From the NCBI GenBank assembly GCA_964511555.1, contig CAZEFR010000037.1, positions 1 to 22,208 on the forward strand: DNA of 22,208 nt, written 5' to 3'. The position numbers were made by a program, and so were the translations under genes. The stretch comes from CAIZGX01 sp964511555. Its GTDB lineage: Bacteria; Bacteroidota; Bacteroidia; Flavobacteriales_D; Sanyastnellaceae. Numbering within the stretch: the stretch's first letter is position 1; each line of letters starts with the position of its first letter. The notes beneath the pieces were generated by a model that ran no database searches, was not told the DNA's origin, and saw only the letters and a list, made by a program, of their open reading frames with translations. Positions 5,447-13,855 of the stretch are shown here, piece by piece.

Positions 5447-6562
5447 ATGATCATTTCGTATAGAAAATATATATTCTACTATTCTCTTTTTTTCTCTATT
5501 TCCTTATTCCTATTAACTTCTTGTGAAGAAACCAAAGTAGATATATCAACAAATAAGTATGTTGTAATATCTCCAATTCGCGCAGACTCTTCTTACACAC
5601 AAGAGTACGTAGCTGAAATACAATCCATTCAAAATGTTGAGTTAAGAGCAAGAAATGAAGGCTTTGTGGAACGAATTTACATTGACGAAGGGCAAACTGT
5701 TACCAAAGATCAGCTCTTATTTACTTTGAATGCTGGAGAATACAAGCAGGAACTTGCTAAAGCTAAATCACAATTAGCAACAGCACTTGCCGAATTAAAA
5801 CAGGCTGAAATTGATTTTGAAAATACGCAAATTCTACACGCTAAGAAAATTGTATCTCTATCAGAACTTGAAATTGCCAGATATAAAAAAGATGCACTTG
5901 ACGCAAAAATTGAAGAGGCGAAAGCAACAATCAATTTGGCGACAATAAACTTGAGTTACACGGAAATACGCGCCCCATTTGATGGCACAATTAATAGAAT
6001 ACCATACAAGGAAGGAGCTCTAGTAGAGGAAGGAACGGTTCTGACTACTATTTCGAATAACACTGAAATGTTTGCTTATTTCAACGTGTCTGAAACAGAT
6101 TACTTGAATCTAATTGGAAGAGATCAGACTTTGAAAGCCGTGAATCTAAAGCTAGTTAACAATAGTATTTTCTCTGAAGTTGGTAAGATTGAAACAATTG
6201 ACAGTGAAATAAATCGGAATACGGGCAGTCTAACTTACCGAGCAAGATTTCAGAATCCTGAACAAATTCTGAAGCACGGTTCATCGGGAAAAGTTATGGT
6301 TCAAACTCAACTATCAAATGTGATACTGGTGCCTCAAAAAGTCACTTTTGAAGTTCAAGAAAACCTTTATGTATATGTTCTAGATGAGAATAACACGATA
6401 AGACAAAAGCAAATAATTCCTGAAATGCAATTAGCTAATATGTACGTTGTGAAAAATGGACTTAACGAAACCGATAAGGTTCTGTACGAGGGTATTCAAC
6501 TTGTTAAGGAAGGAGATAAAATCGAGCCTGAATTCAAGAACTTTTTTGATCTAAAAAATTAA
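5447..6562 (+). CDS. RND efflux periplasmic adaptor lipoprotein (AcrA/MexA type)
   Basis: This is the membrane fusion protein that joins the inner-membrane RND pump to the outer-membrane channel. The 371-residue protein starts with a lipoprotein signal whose lipobox LTSC places the lipidated Cys at 26. The first biotinyl-lipoyl half (ELRARNEGFVERIYIDEGQTVTKDQLLF) is at about 65-95. An alpha-helical hairpin of heptad-like, Glu/Lys-rich sequence follows at about 100-165, then the second lipoyl half (IRAPFDGTINRIPYKEGALVEEG) at about 176-200, a beta-barrel domain and a membrane-proximal domain to the end. The pump gene starts 4 nt after its stop, so the two are translationally linked. This adaptor type usually serves multidrug (HAE1) rather than heavy-metal pumps. 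Confidence 0.93.
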   Translation: MIISYRKYIFYYSLFFSISLFLLTSCEETKVDISTNKYVVISPIRADSSYTQEYVAEIQSIQNVELRARNEGFVERIYIDEGQTVTKDQLLFTLNAGEYKQELAKAKSQLATALAELKQAEIDFENTQILHAKKIVSLSELEIARYKKDALDAKIEEAKATINLATINLSYTEIRAPFDGTINRIPYKEGALVEEGTVLTTISNNTEMFAYFNVSETDYLNLIGRDQTLKAVNLKLVNNSIFSEVGKIETIDSEINRNTGSLTYRARFQNPEQILKHGSSGKVMVQTQLSNVILVPQKVTFEVQENLYVYVLDENNTIRQKQIIPEMQLANMYVVKNGLNETDKVLYEGIQLVKEGDKIEPEFKNFFDLKN

Positions 6563-6566
6563 TTAT

Positions 6567-9500
6567 ATGATTTCGAAGTTTATTCACCGCCCGGTATTAT
6601 CTATTGTAATATCGATTATTATAGCCTTACTCGGTGTCCTTGCTCTTTTGCAGTTACCCATGACGCAGTTTCCTAACATTGCTCCTCCTGAGGTAAACGT
6701 GACTATTGAGTACACTGGCGCCAATGCTGAAACAGTAACAAAGGCTGCGATAGTTCCTTTAGAGAGAGCCATCAATGGTGTGCCTGGCATGAAATACATG
6801 AGTAGTGATGCAGGCAATGATGGTGTTGGTGTTGTTCAGATAATTTTTGAAGTGGGCACAGACCCTGACATTGCCGCTGTCAACGTCCAAAATAGGGTTG
6901 CCGCTGTCATGGGAGAACTACCGGAAGAAGTAATTCGAAACGGGGTGAAAATTGCAAAAGAGGAAAATGCGATGCTCATGTATCTTAACATCTATAGTGA
7001 CGACCCGAATCTTGAAGAAAAGTTTCTTTACAATTTTGCGGATATAAATGTTTTAGCCGAATTGAAGAGAGTTGATGGCGTTGGATATGCAGATATCTTG
7101 GGTGCAAAGGAGTACGCCATTCGAATATGGCTAAAGCCCGACAAAATGCTCGCTTACCAAGTAAGCTCACAGGATGTTAAAGAGGCTCTTGAAAATCAAA
7201 ACTTAGAAGCTGCACCAGGTAAGTTAGGAGAAAACAGTGATAGACTGACAAACTATCCAATGCAGTATGTTGTGAAATATACAGGTAAATACAACACTGT
7301 AGAACAGTACAAAAGAATCCCTTTAAAATCTACTCAAAGTGGTCAAATACTGCGGATTGAGGATATCGCTGATGTGGAATTCGGAACAACCTATTTCGAT
7401 GTTGAAGCCAAACTTAATGGTAAGCCGACAGCTTCAATCATGCTTAAACAATTACCCGGATCCAATGCAAGTGAGGTTATAAAAAGTATCAAGGCTAAAA
7501 TGGAAGGCTTAAAGGAGAAAACATTTTTATCTGGCATGAACTACACAGTTAGCTATGATGTTAGTCGTTTCCTTGATGCCAGCATACACGAAGTAATAAA
7601 AACACTTATCGAAGCATTTATTTTGGTCTCTTTGGTAGTCTTTCTTTTTCTGCAAGATTTTAGAAGTACAATCATTCCGGCCATTACCGTTCCAATAGCG
7701 CTCGTTGGTACGTTTTTCTTTATCCAGTTTCTCGGTTTCTCAATTAATCTCGTTACACTCTTCGCCTTGGTTTTGTCTATTGGTATTGTAGTAGACAATG
7801 CCATTGTAGTGGTAGAGGCTGTGCACTCCAAAATGGCTAATGGTATTGGAGCAAGAAAAGCGACTGAGCAGGCGATGAGAGAAATAACTGGTGCCATCAT
7901 TGCAATTACTTTGGTAATGAGTGCTGTCTTTATTCCTGTGGCCTTTATGAGTGGTCCTACCGGTATTTTCTACCGGCAGTTTTCTCTTACAATGGCAATA
8001 TCAATTGTTCTTTCAGGTGTGATTGCTTTAACGCTAACACCTGCACTTTGTGCTTTGTTGTTAAAGGATAATCATCAGACAAAAACAAACGAAAGTGGCT
8101 TGAAATATAAATTATTTAAAGGCTTTAATAATTGGTACGACGGTATTGAGAACAAATACGCCCTTATACTTAAACGAATCGTTAATATTCGGGTATTTAC
8201 CTTTGGAATACTAATCATTTTTATCATTGGAACAGGAATTCTAAACAGAGTTATCCCAACGGGATTTATTCCAAATGAAGATCAAGGGACTTTTTATGTG
8301 AGCGTTACATCTCCGGCAGGAGCTACGTTGGAGCGAACAAAAGACATTGTTAATTCTATTCAATTAGAAGCTAGTAAAATTGCTGAGATTGAATCGGTCT
8401 CCTCACTTTCAGGAACAAACATTCTTTCTGATGGAACGGGCGCCACCTACGGCACTCTTCTGGTTAACCTTAAAAACTGGGAAGATCGAAATAAATCGGT
8501 GGATGAAATTATTGAAATACTGCAGGCCAACACTAAGAATATTCATGGTGCTAAACTCGAGTTTTTCCCTCCGCCTGCGGTTCCTGGATATGGTAATGCA
8601 AGTGGTTTCGAACTTCGACTCCTCGACAAAACAGGTACTGGTGATTTAAAGCAACTCGAATTGGCTGTAAAGCAATTCATACAGGATCTTAAAGACCGAC
8701 CTGAGATTGGTTCTGCATTTACAATTTTCGATGCTAGTTACCCACAGTATATGCTTCATATAGACGAGGACAAAGCTGCTCAAATGGGAATAACCGTTCA
8801 AAATGCAATGAGTAACTTACAAACCATGTTAGGAAGTGAATATGCAACCAACTTCATACGTTACGGACAGATGTACAAAGTAATGGTGCAAGCTCTGCCA
8901 GAGTTTCGAAGTAAACCGGAAGATATTCTAAATATGTATGTTAAAAACGAAATTGGTGATATGATACCAATGAGCGCTTTTACCTCAATTGAAAAGGTGT
9001 ATGGCGTAGATCAGATTACACGATACAATATGTTTCCGAGCGCCGAAATAAATGGTGAAGCTACGGACGGCTTTAGCAGTGGTGATGCCATTAAAGCTAT
9101 TCAGGAAGTTGCCGCAACAAAGTTGCCGAAAGGATATGACATTGACTGGGCAGGAATTACTAGAGATGAAGTAGCAACAGGAAATGAGTCTGCTTATATC
9201 TTTTTGATTTGTTTAATATTCGTGTATTTAATCTTATCAGCACAATACGAGAGTTTCTTATTGCCCCTGCCAGTTATTCTGTCTCTTCCAACAGGAATTT
9301 TTGGTGCTTTTCTATTCTTATGGCTTTTTAACTTGGAAAACAACATTTACGCACAAGTTTCAATGATCATGCTCATTGGACTTTTGGGAAAAAATGCCAT
9401 TCTCATTATTGAATTTGCAGTGCTTAAACACAAAGAAGGCATGAGTCTTATTGATGCAACTTTAACCGGCGCGAAAATTCGATTACGTCCAATTCTGATG

Positions 9501-9719
9501 ACTTCATTTGCTTTTATCGCCGGACTTGTTCCCCTTATGTTCGCTTCAGGAGCAGGAGCTGTTGGAAATAGAACCATTGGAAGTGCCGCGGCCGGCGGAA
9601 TGCTAATTGGCACATTATTCGGAGTAATATTGATCCCGGGGTTGTATTTTGTTTTTGGCAGACTTGGAGAAAACATTTCTTTCAAAAAGAAAAAAAAGAA
9701 CAATAACGATCCGATCTAA
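6567..9719 (+). CDS. RND multidrug efflux permease, HAE1 family (AcrB/MexB-like)
   Basis: This is the proton-driven inner-membrane pump of a tripartite drug efflux system. Its 1050 residues match the family's usual length. TM1 begins with FIHRPVLSIVISIIIALLGVLALLQLP, followed by the conserved PMTQFPNIAPPEVNV. Two large periplasmic loops lie between TM1-2 and TM7-8. TM4 carries the proton-relay segment SIGIVVDNAIVVVEAV; the first acidic residue is Asp410 and the next position is Asn411, where AcrB has a second Asp. The TM10 relay Lys is Lys942 (LLGKNAILIIEF). The C-terminal tail is a Lys-rich run. Substrates cannot be deduced. The next gene starts 20 nt downstream. The DN pair seems to be tolerated in other RND pumps, so I expect the pump to be functional. 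Confidence 0.96.
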   Translation: MISKFIHRPVLSIVISIIIALLGVLALLQLPMTQFPNIAPPEVNVTIEYTGANAETVTKAAIVPLERAINGVPGMKYMSSDAGNDGVGVVQIIFEVGTDPDIAAVNVQNRVAAVMGELPEEVIRNGVKIAKEENAMLMYLNIYSDDPNLEEKFLYNFADINVLAELKRVDGVGYADILGAKEYAIRIWLKPDKMLAYQVSSQDVKEALENQNLEAAPGKLGENSDRLTNYPMQYVVKYTGKYNTVEQYKRIPLKSTQSGQILRIEDIADVEFGTTYFDVEAKLNGKPTASIMLKQLPGSNASEVIKSIKAKMEGLKEKTFLSGMNYTVSYDVSRFLDASIHEVIKTLIEAFILVSLVVFLFLQDFRSTIIPAITVPIALVGTFFFIQFLGFSINLVTLFALVLSIGIVVDNAIVVVEAVHSKMANGIGARKATEQAMREITGAIIAITLVMSAVFIPVAFMSGPTGIFYRQFSLTMAISIVLSGVIALTLTPALCALLLKDNHQTKTNESGLKYKLFKGFNNWYDGIENKYALILKRIVNIRVFTFGILIIFIIGTGILNRVIPTGFIPNEDQGTFYVSVTSPAGATLERTKDIVNSIQLEASKIAEIESVSSLSGTNILSDGTGATYGTLLVNLKNWEDRNKSVDEIIEILQANTKNIHGAKLEFFPPPAVPGYGNASGFELRLLDKTGTGDLKQLELAVKQFIQDLKDRPEIGSAFTIFDASYPQYMLHIDEDKAAQMGITVQNAMSNLQTMLGSEYATNFIRYGQMYKVMVQALPEFRSKPEDILNMYVKNEIGDMIPMSAFTSIEKVYGVDQITRYNMFPSAEINGEATDGFSSGDAIKAIQEVAATKLPKGYDIDWAGITRDEVATGNESAYIFLICLIFVYLILSAQYESFLLPLPVILSLPTGIFGAFLFLWLFNLENNIYAQVSMIMLIGLLGKNAILIIEFAVLKHKEGMSLIDATLTGAKIRLRPILMTSFAFIAGLVPLMFASGAGAVGNRTIGSAAAGGMLIGTLFGVILIPGLYFVFGRLGENISFKKKKKNNNDPI

Positions 9720-9739
9720 ATAACAATTCAATACTCACT

Positions 9740-11011
9740 ATGGAATTACTCATTATTATAATCTTGGTGCTCATTAACGGCCTTTTCTCAATGAGCGAAT
9801 TGTCTTTGATTTCCTCGAGGCGTTTTAAATTGGAATCCGCAGCGAAGAAAGGAAGCAAATCTGCTAAAGTCGCGTTGGAATTGTCTGAAAATCCGACGAA
9901 ATTTCTGAGCACTATACAGATAGGAATTACACTTATTGGTATTTTGCTTGGAGTTTATGGTGGTGAAACAATTACCAAGACATTTGTCGAATATATCTCT
10001 TGCATTGAGCTTTTAGCGCCTTTTGCCCATGAAATAGGAACGGGACTTTCGGTGCTGTTGATTACATACTTGTCAATTGTTCTTGGTGAGCTATTCCCGA
10101 AACGTTTGGCCATGACGTTTCCCGAGCGAATTGCCTTGATTGTAGCTAAGCCTATGCAAGTATTATCTCTAATTACCTCTCCCTTTGTTTGGCTGTTGAC
10201 GGTTACGAATAATTTTCTTTTAAGAGTTTTCGGAATAAAAAAAACGTCTGAAAGTAAAGCCAGTGAAGAAGAAATAAAGGCCATGGTTAAAGACAGCGCA
10301 GATGGAGGTGAGATTCAAGAAATAGAACAAGACATTGTAGAACGCGTTTTTGAAATGGGAGATAAAAAAGTAACTTCATTATACACAAGCAGAAACGACA
10401 TTGTCTACTTCGATATAAAAGATGATTTATCCACCATAAAAAAGAAAATCAACTCTGAAAAGCATTCTGCATACCCCGTATGCGTTGAAAACAATCTCGA
10501 TAAAATTCGTGGGATTGTATTGCTAAAAGATTTATTCGACGATAGTATTGATCCATTTGATTTGACTTTAGTAATGAAGCAGCCAATCTTTATTAATGAA
10601 AACACCTCTGCGTTTAAAGTTTTAGAACAATTTAAACAAGAGAGAATGCACAACGGAATAGTCATTGATGAATTCGGTGTAACTGTGGGAGTGGTAACGA
10701 TGGATGATATTCTAGATGCCCTCATTGGAGATGCTACAGAGCAGGAGGTTCACGAGTACTCTATTGTTCAGACCGACAACAACATGTGGTTGGCAGATGG
10801 TTTTTATAGTCTTAGTGAATTTCAGAAGTTCTTCGGGTTAGACATTGATGAAGCTATTCTAGCAAAATACACTACCATATCCGGCCTTTTTATATTTCAT
10901 TATCATAAAATTCCAAACCTAGGTGACACCCTTACTCTGGAGAACTACACGCTTCAAATTATGGATAAGGACGGACCGCGGGTAGACAAAATATTAATTA
11001 CAAAAAACTAA
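9740..11011 (+). CDS. CNNM/CorC-type membrane protein (DUF21, CBS pair, CorC_HlyC domain)
   Basis: This integral membrane protein of the CNNM/hemolysin-C-like family has 423 residues; relatives are linked to Mg2+ or other cation or polyamine export. The DUF21 membrane domain covers about 1-165 with hydrophobic helices at about 1-20, 55-75, 100-120 and 130-160. It includes the conserved SELSLISSRR near the N-terminus and GELFPKRLA at 116-124. A CBS pair follows at about 205-330 (typical AYPVCVE...IRGIVLLKDL and NGIVIDEFGVTVGVVTMDDILDALIGD), then a CorC_HlyC transporter-associated domain to the end. The old name 'hemolysin' is misleading. It is unusual inside an RND operon: 20 nt separate it from the pump and only 8 nt from the outer-membrane factor, so cotranscription is very likely. 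It may have inserted by chance or be part of the same stress response. Confidence 0.92.
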   Translation: MELLIIIILVLINGLFSMSELSLISSRRFKLESAAKKGSKSAKVALELSENPTKFLSTIQIGITLIGILLGVYGGETITKTFVEYISCIELLAPFAHEIGTGLSVLLITYLSIVLGELFPKRLAMTFPERIALIVAKPMQVLSLITSPFVWLLTVTNNFLLRVFGIKKTSESKASEEEIKAMVKDSADGGEIQEIEQDIVERVFEMGDKKVTSLYTSRNDIVYFDIKDDLSTIKKKINSEKHSAYPVCVENNLDKIRGIVLLKDLFDDSIDPFDLTLVMKQPIFINENTSAFKVLEQFKQERMHNGIVIDEFGVTVGVVTMDDILDALIGDATEQEVHEYSIVQTDNNMWLADGFYSLSEFQKFFGLDIDEAILAKYTTISGLFIFHYHKIPNLGDTLTLENYTLQIMDKDGPRVDKILITKN

Positions 11012-11019
11012 CGTTTCAA

Positions 11020-12453
11020 ATGAAAGTTCAACATTTTTTCTTCATATCAGTTATAGTCATACTTGCCTCATGCAAAGCTGTGCACCTTCCTGAGGAGCCT
11101 GCGCTAATTAACATGCCCAATGCGTTTGATAATTCATCTAACTACTCAATTGATAGTCTGAAATTGACCCAACCTAAAATCTCTATTCTTTTTACAGACG
11201 AGTATTTAAGTGAACTCATTCATGATGGTCTAAGAAACAACACCGACTTAAGAAACACCTTTTACAACATTGAAATTGCCAAAGCCAATCAGATTCGAAC
11301 AAAAGGCTTGCTGTTGCCCGAGTTAAATTTCGAGACAAATGGCGCAATTTTTAAATATGGGGATTACACGCAAGAATGGGCGGGAAACAGGACAACGGAA
11401 ATGACACCAAACGGACCATTTTTCAATAGACTTTTACCCAACTTTTACTCAGGTTTAACATCGAAATGGGAGATTGATATTTATAATAAGCTAAGTGACC
11501 GAAACAAATCAGCGCAAGCTCGCATTTTATCTTCGGTTGATGGTAGAAGCTTAATCGAAACCAATCTCGTCTCAGAAATTGCCAAAGCTTATTATGAACT
11601 TGTTTCTTTGGACAATAAAATCGAAATTTTCCAACAAAGCATCACTATTCAAGAAAACTCATTAACCATTATTCGCGAGCTTAAAGCGGCTGGACGTGCG
11701 AGTGAGTTAGCTGTTAATCAATATGAATCTCAAATTTTAAATACTCAGGCACAAGCTCTGCAACTGAATCAAGAGATTGTTGAGTTGGAAAATTACATTA
11801 ATCAATTGTTGACTCGATATCCCCAAAAAGTATTCAGGAATAATAAAGCGTTAAAAGAAACTGAATTCGATTTTTTTGAAACTGGTATTCCTTCGGACTT
11901 ACTTCGAAATAGACCCGACATTCGCATGGCAGAAAAAGAGTTGCAGGCTACTCGTTTTGATACTCAAGCCGCTAAAAAAGAATTCTATCCATCGCTTCGA
12001 ATAAATGCAGGAATTGGGTTCAATGGATTTTCAGCACCCCTTCTATTTACACTTCCATCTGTAGCATTCAACTTTTTGGGTGGATTGAGCGCCCCAGTGT
12101 TCAATCGGAAACATTTGGAATCTGATTTTAAACAAGCCAGTGCTATGCAATTGATTGCGTTGAATAATTATCAGCAGAGCATTGTTGCCGCATTCACAGA
12201 GGTTCACAATGAACTGAAAAACATTGAAAACCTGAAGTCTATAACGGAACTTAAAGTTTCTGAAGCGAATAGTCTTGAAAATATCGTAAAGAATTCAGAT
12301 TTACTATTTGTTTCAAATCGCGCCAACTACTTGGAGGTGCTTACCGCGCAGCAAAACCTTCTTCAAGCGAAACTTGAATTGGTTGATCTAGCCAAAGCTT
12401 TAAAGATTAGTTCAATAAATCTGTTCAAAATACTTGGAGGTGAACAAGAGTAA
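11020..12453 (+). CDS. RND efflux outer-membrane factor, TolC/NodT-family lipoprotein
   Basis: This 477-residue outer-membrane lipoprotein forms the exit duct of the RND system. The lipobox LASC places the lipidated Cys at 18. Two OEP repeats follow, each with a beta segment and a long coiled helix pair. The first includes SKWEIDIYNKLSDRNKSAQAR (about 148-168) and a helix with a YYELVSLDNKIEI segment; the second includes DLLRNRPDIRMAEKELQATRFDTQAAKKEFYPSL (about 293-326), the NRPD signature of this family, and a GLSAPVFNR strand. It lies 8 nt after the CNNM-type gene. Its stop is followed within 30 nt by micro-hairpin array B and no clear terminator. The operon carries its own outer-membrane channel. 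Confidence 0.94.
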   Translation: MKVQHFFFISVIVILASCKAVHLPEEPALINMPNAFDNSSNYSIDSLKLTQPKISILFTDEYLSELIHDGLRNNTDLRNTFYNIEIAKANQIRTKGLLLPELNFETNGAIFKYGDYTQEWAGNRTTEMTPNGPFFNRLLPNFYSGLTSKWEIDIYNKLSDRNKSAQARILSSVDGRSLIETNLVSEIAKAYYELVSLDNKIEIFQQSITIQENSLTIIRELKAAGRASELAVNQYESQILNTQAQALQLNQEIVELENYINQLLTRYPQKVFRNNKALKETEFDFFETGIPSDLLRNRPDIRMAEKELQATRFDTQAAKKEFYPSLRINAGIGFNGFSAPLLFTLPSVAFNFLGGLSAPVFNRKHLESDFKQASAMQLIALNNYQQSIVAAFTEVHNELKNIENLKSITELKVSEANSLENIVKNSDLLFVSNRANYLEVLTAQQNLLQAKLELVDLAKALKISSINLFKILGGEQE

Positions 12454-12482
12454 ATTTACTTCGTGTGCCTAAAACTAAGAAT

Positions 12483-12590
12483 GTCTTTCAGACGAATGCC
12501 TCTATAAAAGGTAAGAGAAGGTAAGAGAGGGGAATAATGTACTTCGTACGAATGCCTGAGGCGAATGCTTCGCGAATGTCTGCGACGAAA
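12483..12590 (+). repeat. Micro-hairpin array B
   Basis: Hairpins: GTCT-TTC-AGAC (12483-12493), then a GCCTCT... block with a duplicated AAGGTAAGAG module (12498-12538), GTAC-TTC-GTAC (12539-12549), GCC-TGA-GGC (12554-12562), GC-TTC-GC (12567-12573) and GTC-TGC-GAC (12578-12586). The linkers are GAAT, except the last (GAAA). A decayed copy (TTACTTCGTGTGCC) precedes it at about 12456-12470. It follows the outer-membrane factor gene and ends about 48 nt before the beta-lactamase ATG. Confidence 0.85.
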
Positions 12591-12638
12591 AGAAATTAAT
12601 CAGCCTCATCTTTGCAGAAATTATCTGAATTATAAAAC

Positions 12639-13670
12639 ATGCTTAGCATCTACCTCCCCATCGCGTTTGCAGCACTTTTCATTCTTTGGGTTCTATTCCG
12701 ATTGATTGTGAAGCGTGATTTGAAGAAGCATCTGAATACCGTTTTTCTCGGATTGTTTTTCGGGGTGGTGTGGGCGGTGATTTACTTTTTTGTCTTCACT
12801 CCTGCCCCTGTCGAAGCTGTGGAGAAGGTCGATCGGACAAAAGAATTGAAAAAACAAATTGAACAAATCTTGGCCGATAAAAAAGCGGTGGTGGGAATTT
12901 CTATTTCAGGAGAAAATGGGAACGATACCCTTTCGATCCATGGGAATATGCACTGCCCTACTCAGAGCGCTTACAAAATGCACATTGGTCTGGCCATGCT
13001 TGATAAAATTGATCGCGGCGAATTCAGTCTCGATCAAAAAATAAAAATATCCAAAGACGACTTGCCTGTTAATGCGTATTGGAATCCGCTTGGAAAAGAT
13101 TTTCCCAATGGAGGAGATCTCACCGTTGCGCAACTGATTCAGTATTGTATTTCGCACAGTGACAATACCGCTTGCGATACTTTAATTGGAATGGTTGGTT
13201 CTCCGAAAGATGTGGAATCTTACTTCAAAAAGAACAATATTCAAGATCTTCAATTTGCATTCAACGAACGCACCATGCAGTCGAAATGGGAGAATATGTT
13301 TCAGAATTGGATTACTCCGAATGCCGCTGTTCAGACTTTGCGCTTGTTCTATGAAAATAAAAACGGTTTGCTCTCCAATTCGAGCTACAACTTCTTCTGG
13401 CAAACCATGAAAGAAACCTCCACAGGCGTGAAGCGTCTTAAAGGGCTCTTGCCTGAAGGGACAGTTGTGGCGCACAAAACGGGAACATCAGGAACGACCG
13501 ATGCTGGATTAACTTCAGCCACCAACGATTGGGGAGTTGTGTTCCTTCCGAATGGACATTATTTCATCATTAGCGTTTTGGTTACCAACTCTTACGAAAG
13601 CGAAGAAACGAATGAAAGGATTATAGCGGAGGTTTGTAAAGTGGCGTATGACTACTTTACGAAAAGTTAA
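12639..13670 (+). CDS. Class A beta-lactamase with two N-terminal membrane helices
   Basis: This is a serine beta-lactamase, predicted to open beta-lactam rings in the periplasm. The catalytic domain spans about 68-343. The active-site SxxK is S110-A-Y-K113, the SDN loop is S174-D175-N176, the general base Glu appears to be E210 in an FNERTMQ omega-loop segment, and K280-T-G282 is the third motif. The FQNWITP stretch after the omega loop resembles the A2 subclass found in Bacteroidota (CepA/CfxA/VEB/PER-like); this is from memory. Instead of a cleavable signal peptide there are two hydrophobic helices, at about 4-25 and 33-54, joined by a basic loop. That predicts an anchored enzyme with its catalytic domain facing the periplasm. 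Hairpin arrays lie on both sides. Substrate range is unknown; a related cell-wall role is possible but less likely given the intact motifs. Confidence 0.9.
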   Translation: MLSIYLPIAFAALFILWVLFRLIVKRDLKKHLNTVFLGLFFGVVWAVIYFFVFTPAPVEAVEKVDRTKELKKQIEQILADKKAVVGISISGENGNDTLSIHGNMHCPTQSAYKMHIGLAMLDKIDRGEFSLDQKIKISKDDLPVNAYWNPLGKDFPNGGDLTVAQLIQYCISHSDNTACDTLIGMVGSPKDVESYFKKNNIQDLQFAFNERTMQSKWENMFQNWITPNAAVQTLRLFYENKNGLLSNSSYNFFWQTMKETSTGVKRLKGLLPEGTVVAHKTGTSGTTDAGLTSATNDWGVVFLPNGHYFIISVLVTNSYESEETNERIIAEVCKVAYDYFTKS

Positions 13671-13739
13671 GAGAGGGGATAATGTCTTTCAGACGAATGT
13701 GCTTTGCACGAATGCCTGCGGCGAATGTCTGCGACGATT
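13671..13739 (+). repeat. Micro-hairpin array C
   Basis: This is the cleanest array: GTCT-TTC-AGAC (13684-13694), GAAT, GTGC-TTT-GCAC (13699-13709), GAAT, GCC-TGC-GGC (13714-13722), GAAT, GTC-TGC-GAC (13727-13735), GATT. A GAGAGGGGATAAT leader, also seen in arrays B and D1, starts directly after the beta-lactamase stop codon. The next 116 bases up to the EEP gene show nothing clear beyond AT-rich sequence. Confidence 0.88.
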
Positions 13740-13855
13740 TCAGTAAAGGCATGCAGGATCAATTTCAAGCAATCAATTCTTCATATTAAACGAAGCGATT
13801 TCAAATTTGAGATATTTAGTTTGCGGAGTTCTTCACTAATTTCGAAAAAAAACAT

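Noticed and set aside
9347..9703. 118-codon antisense frame inside the RND pump gene
   Set aside because: It lies wholly inside a well-supported gene on the other strand and is low in complexity, a shadow of the pump's hydrophobic helices.
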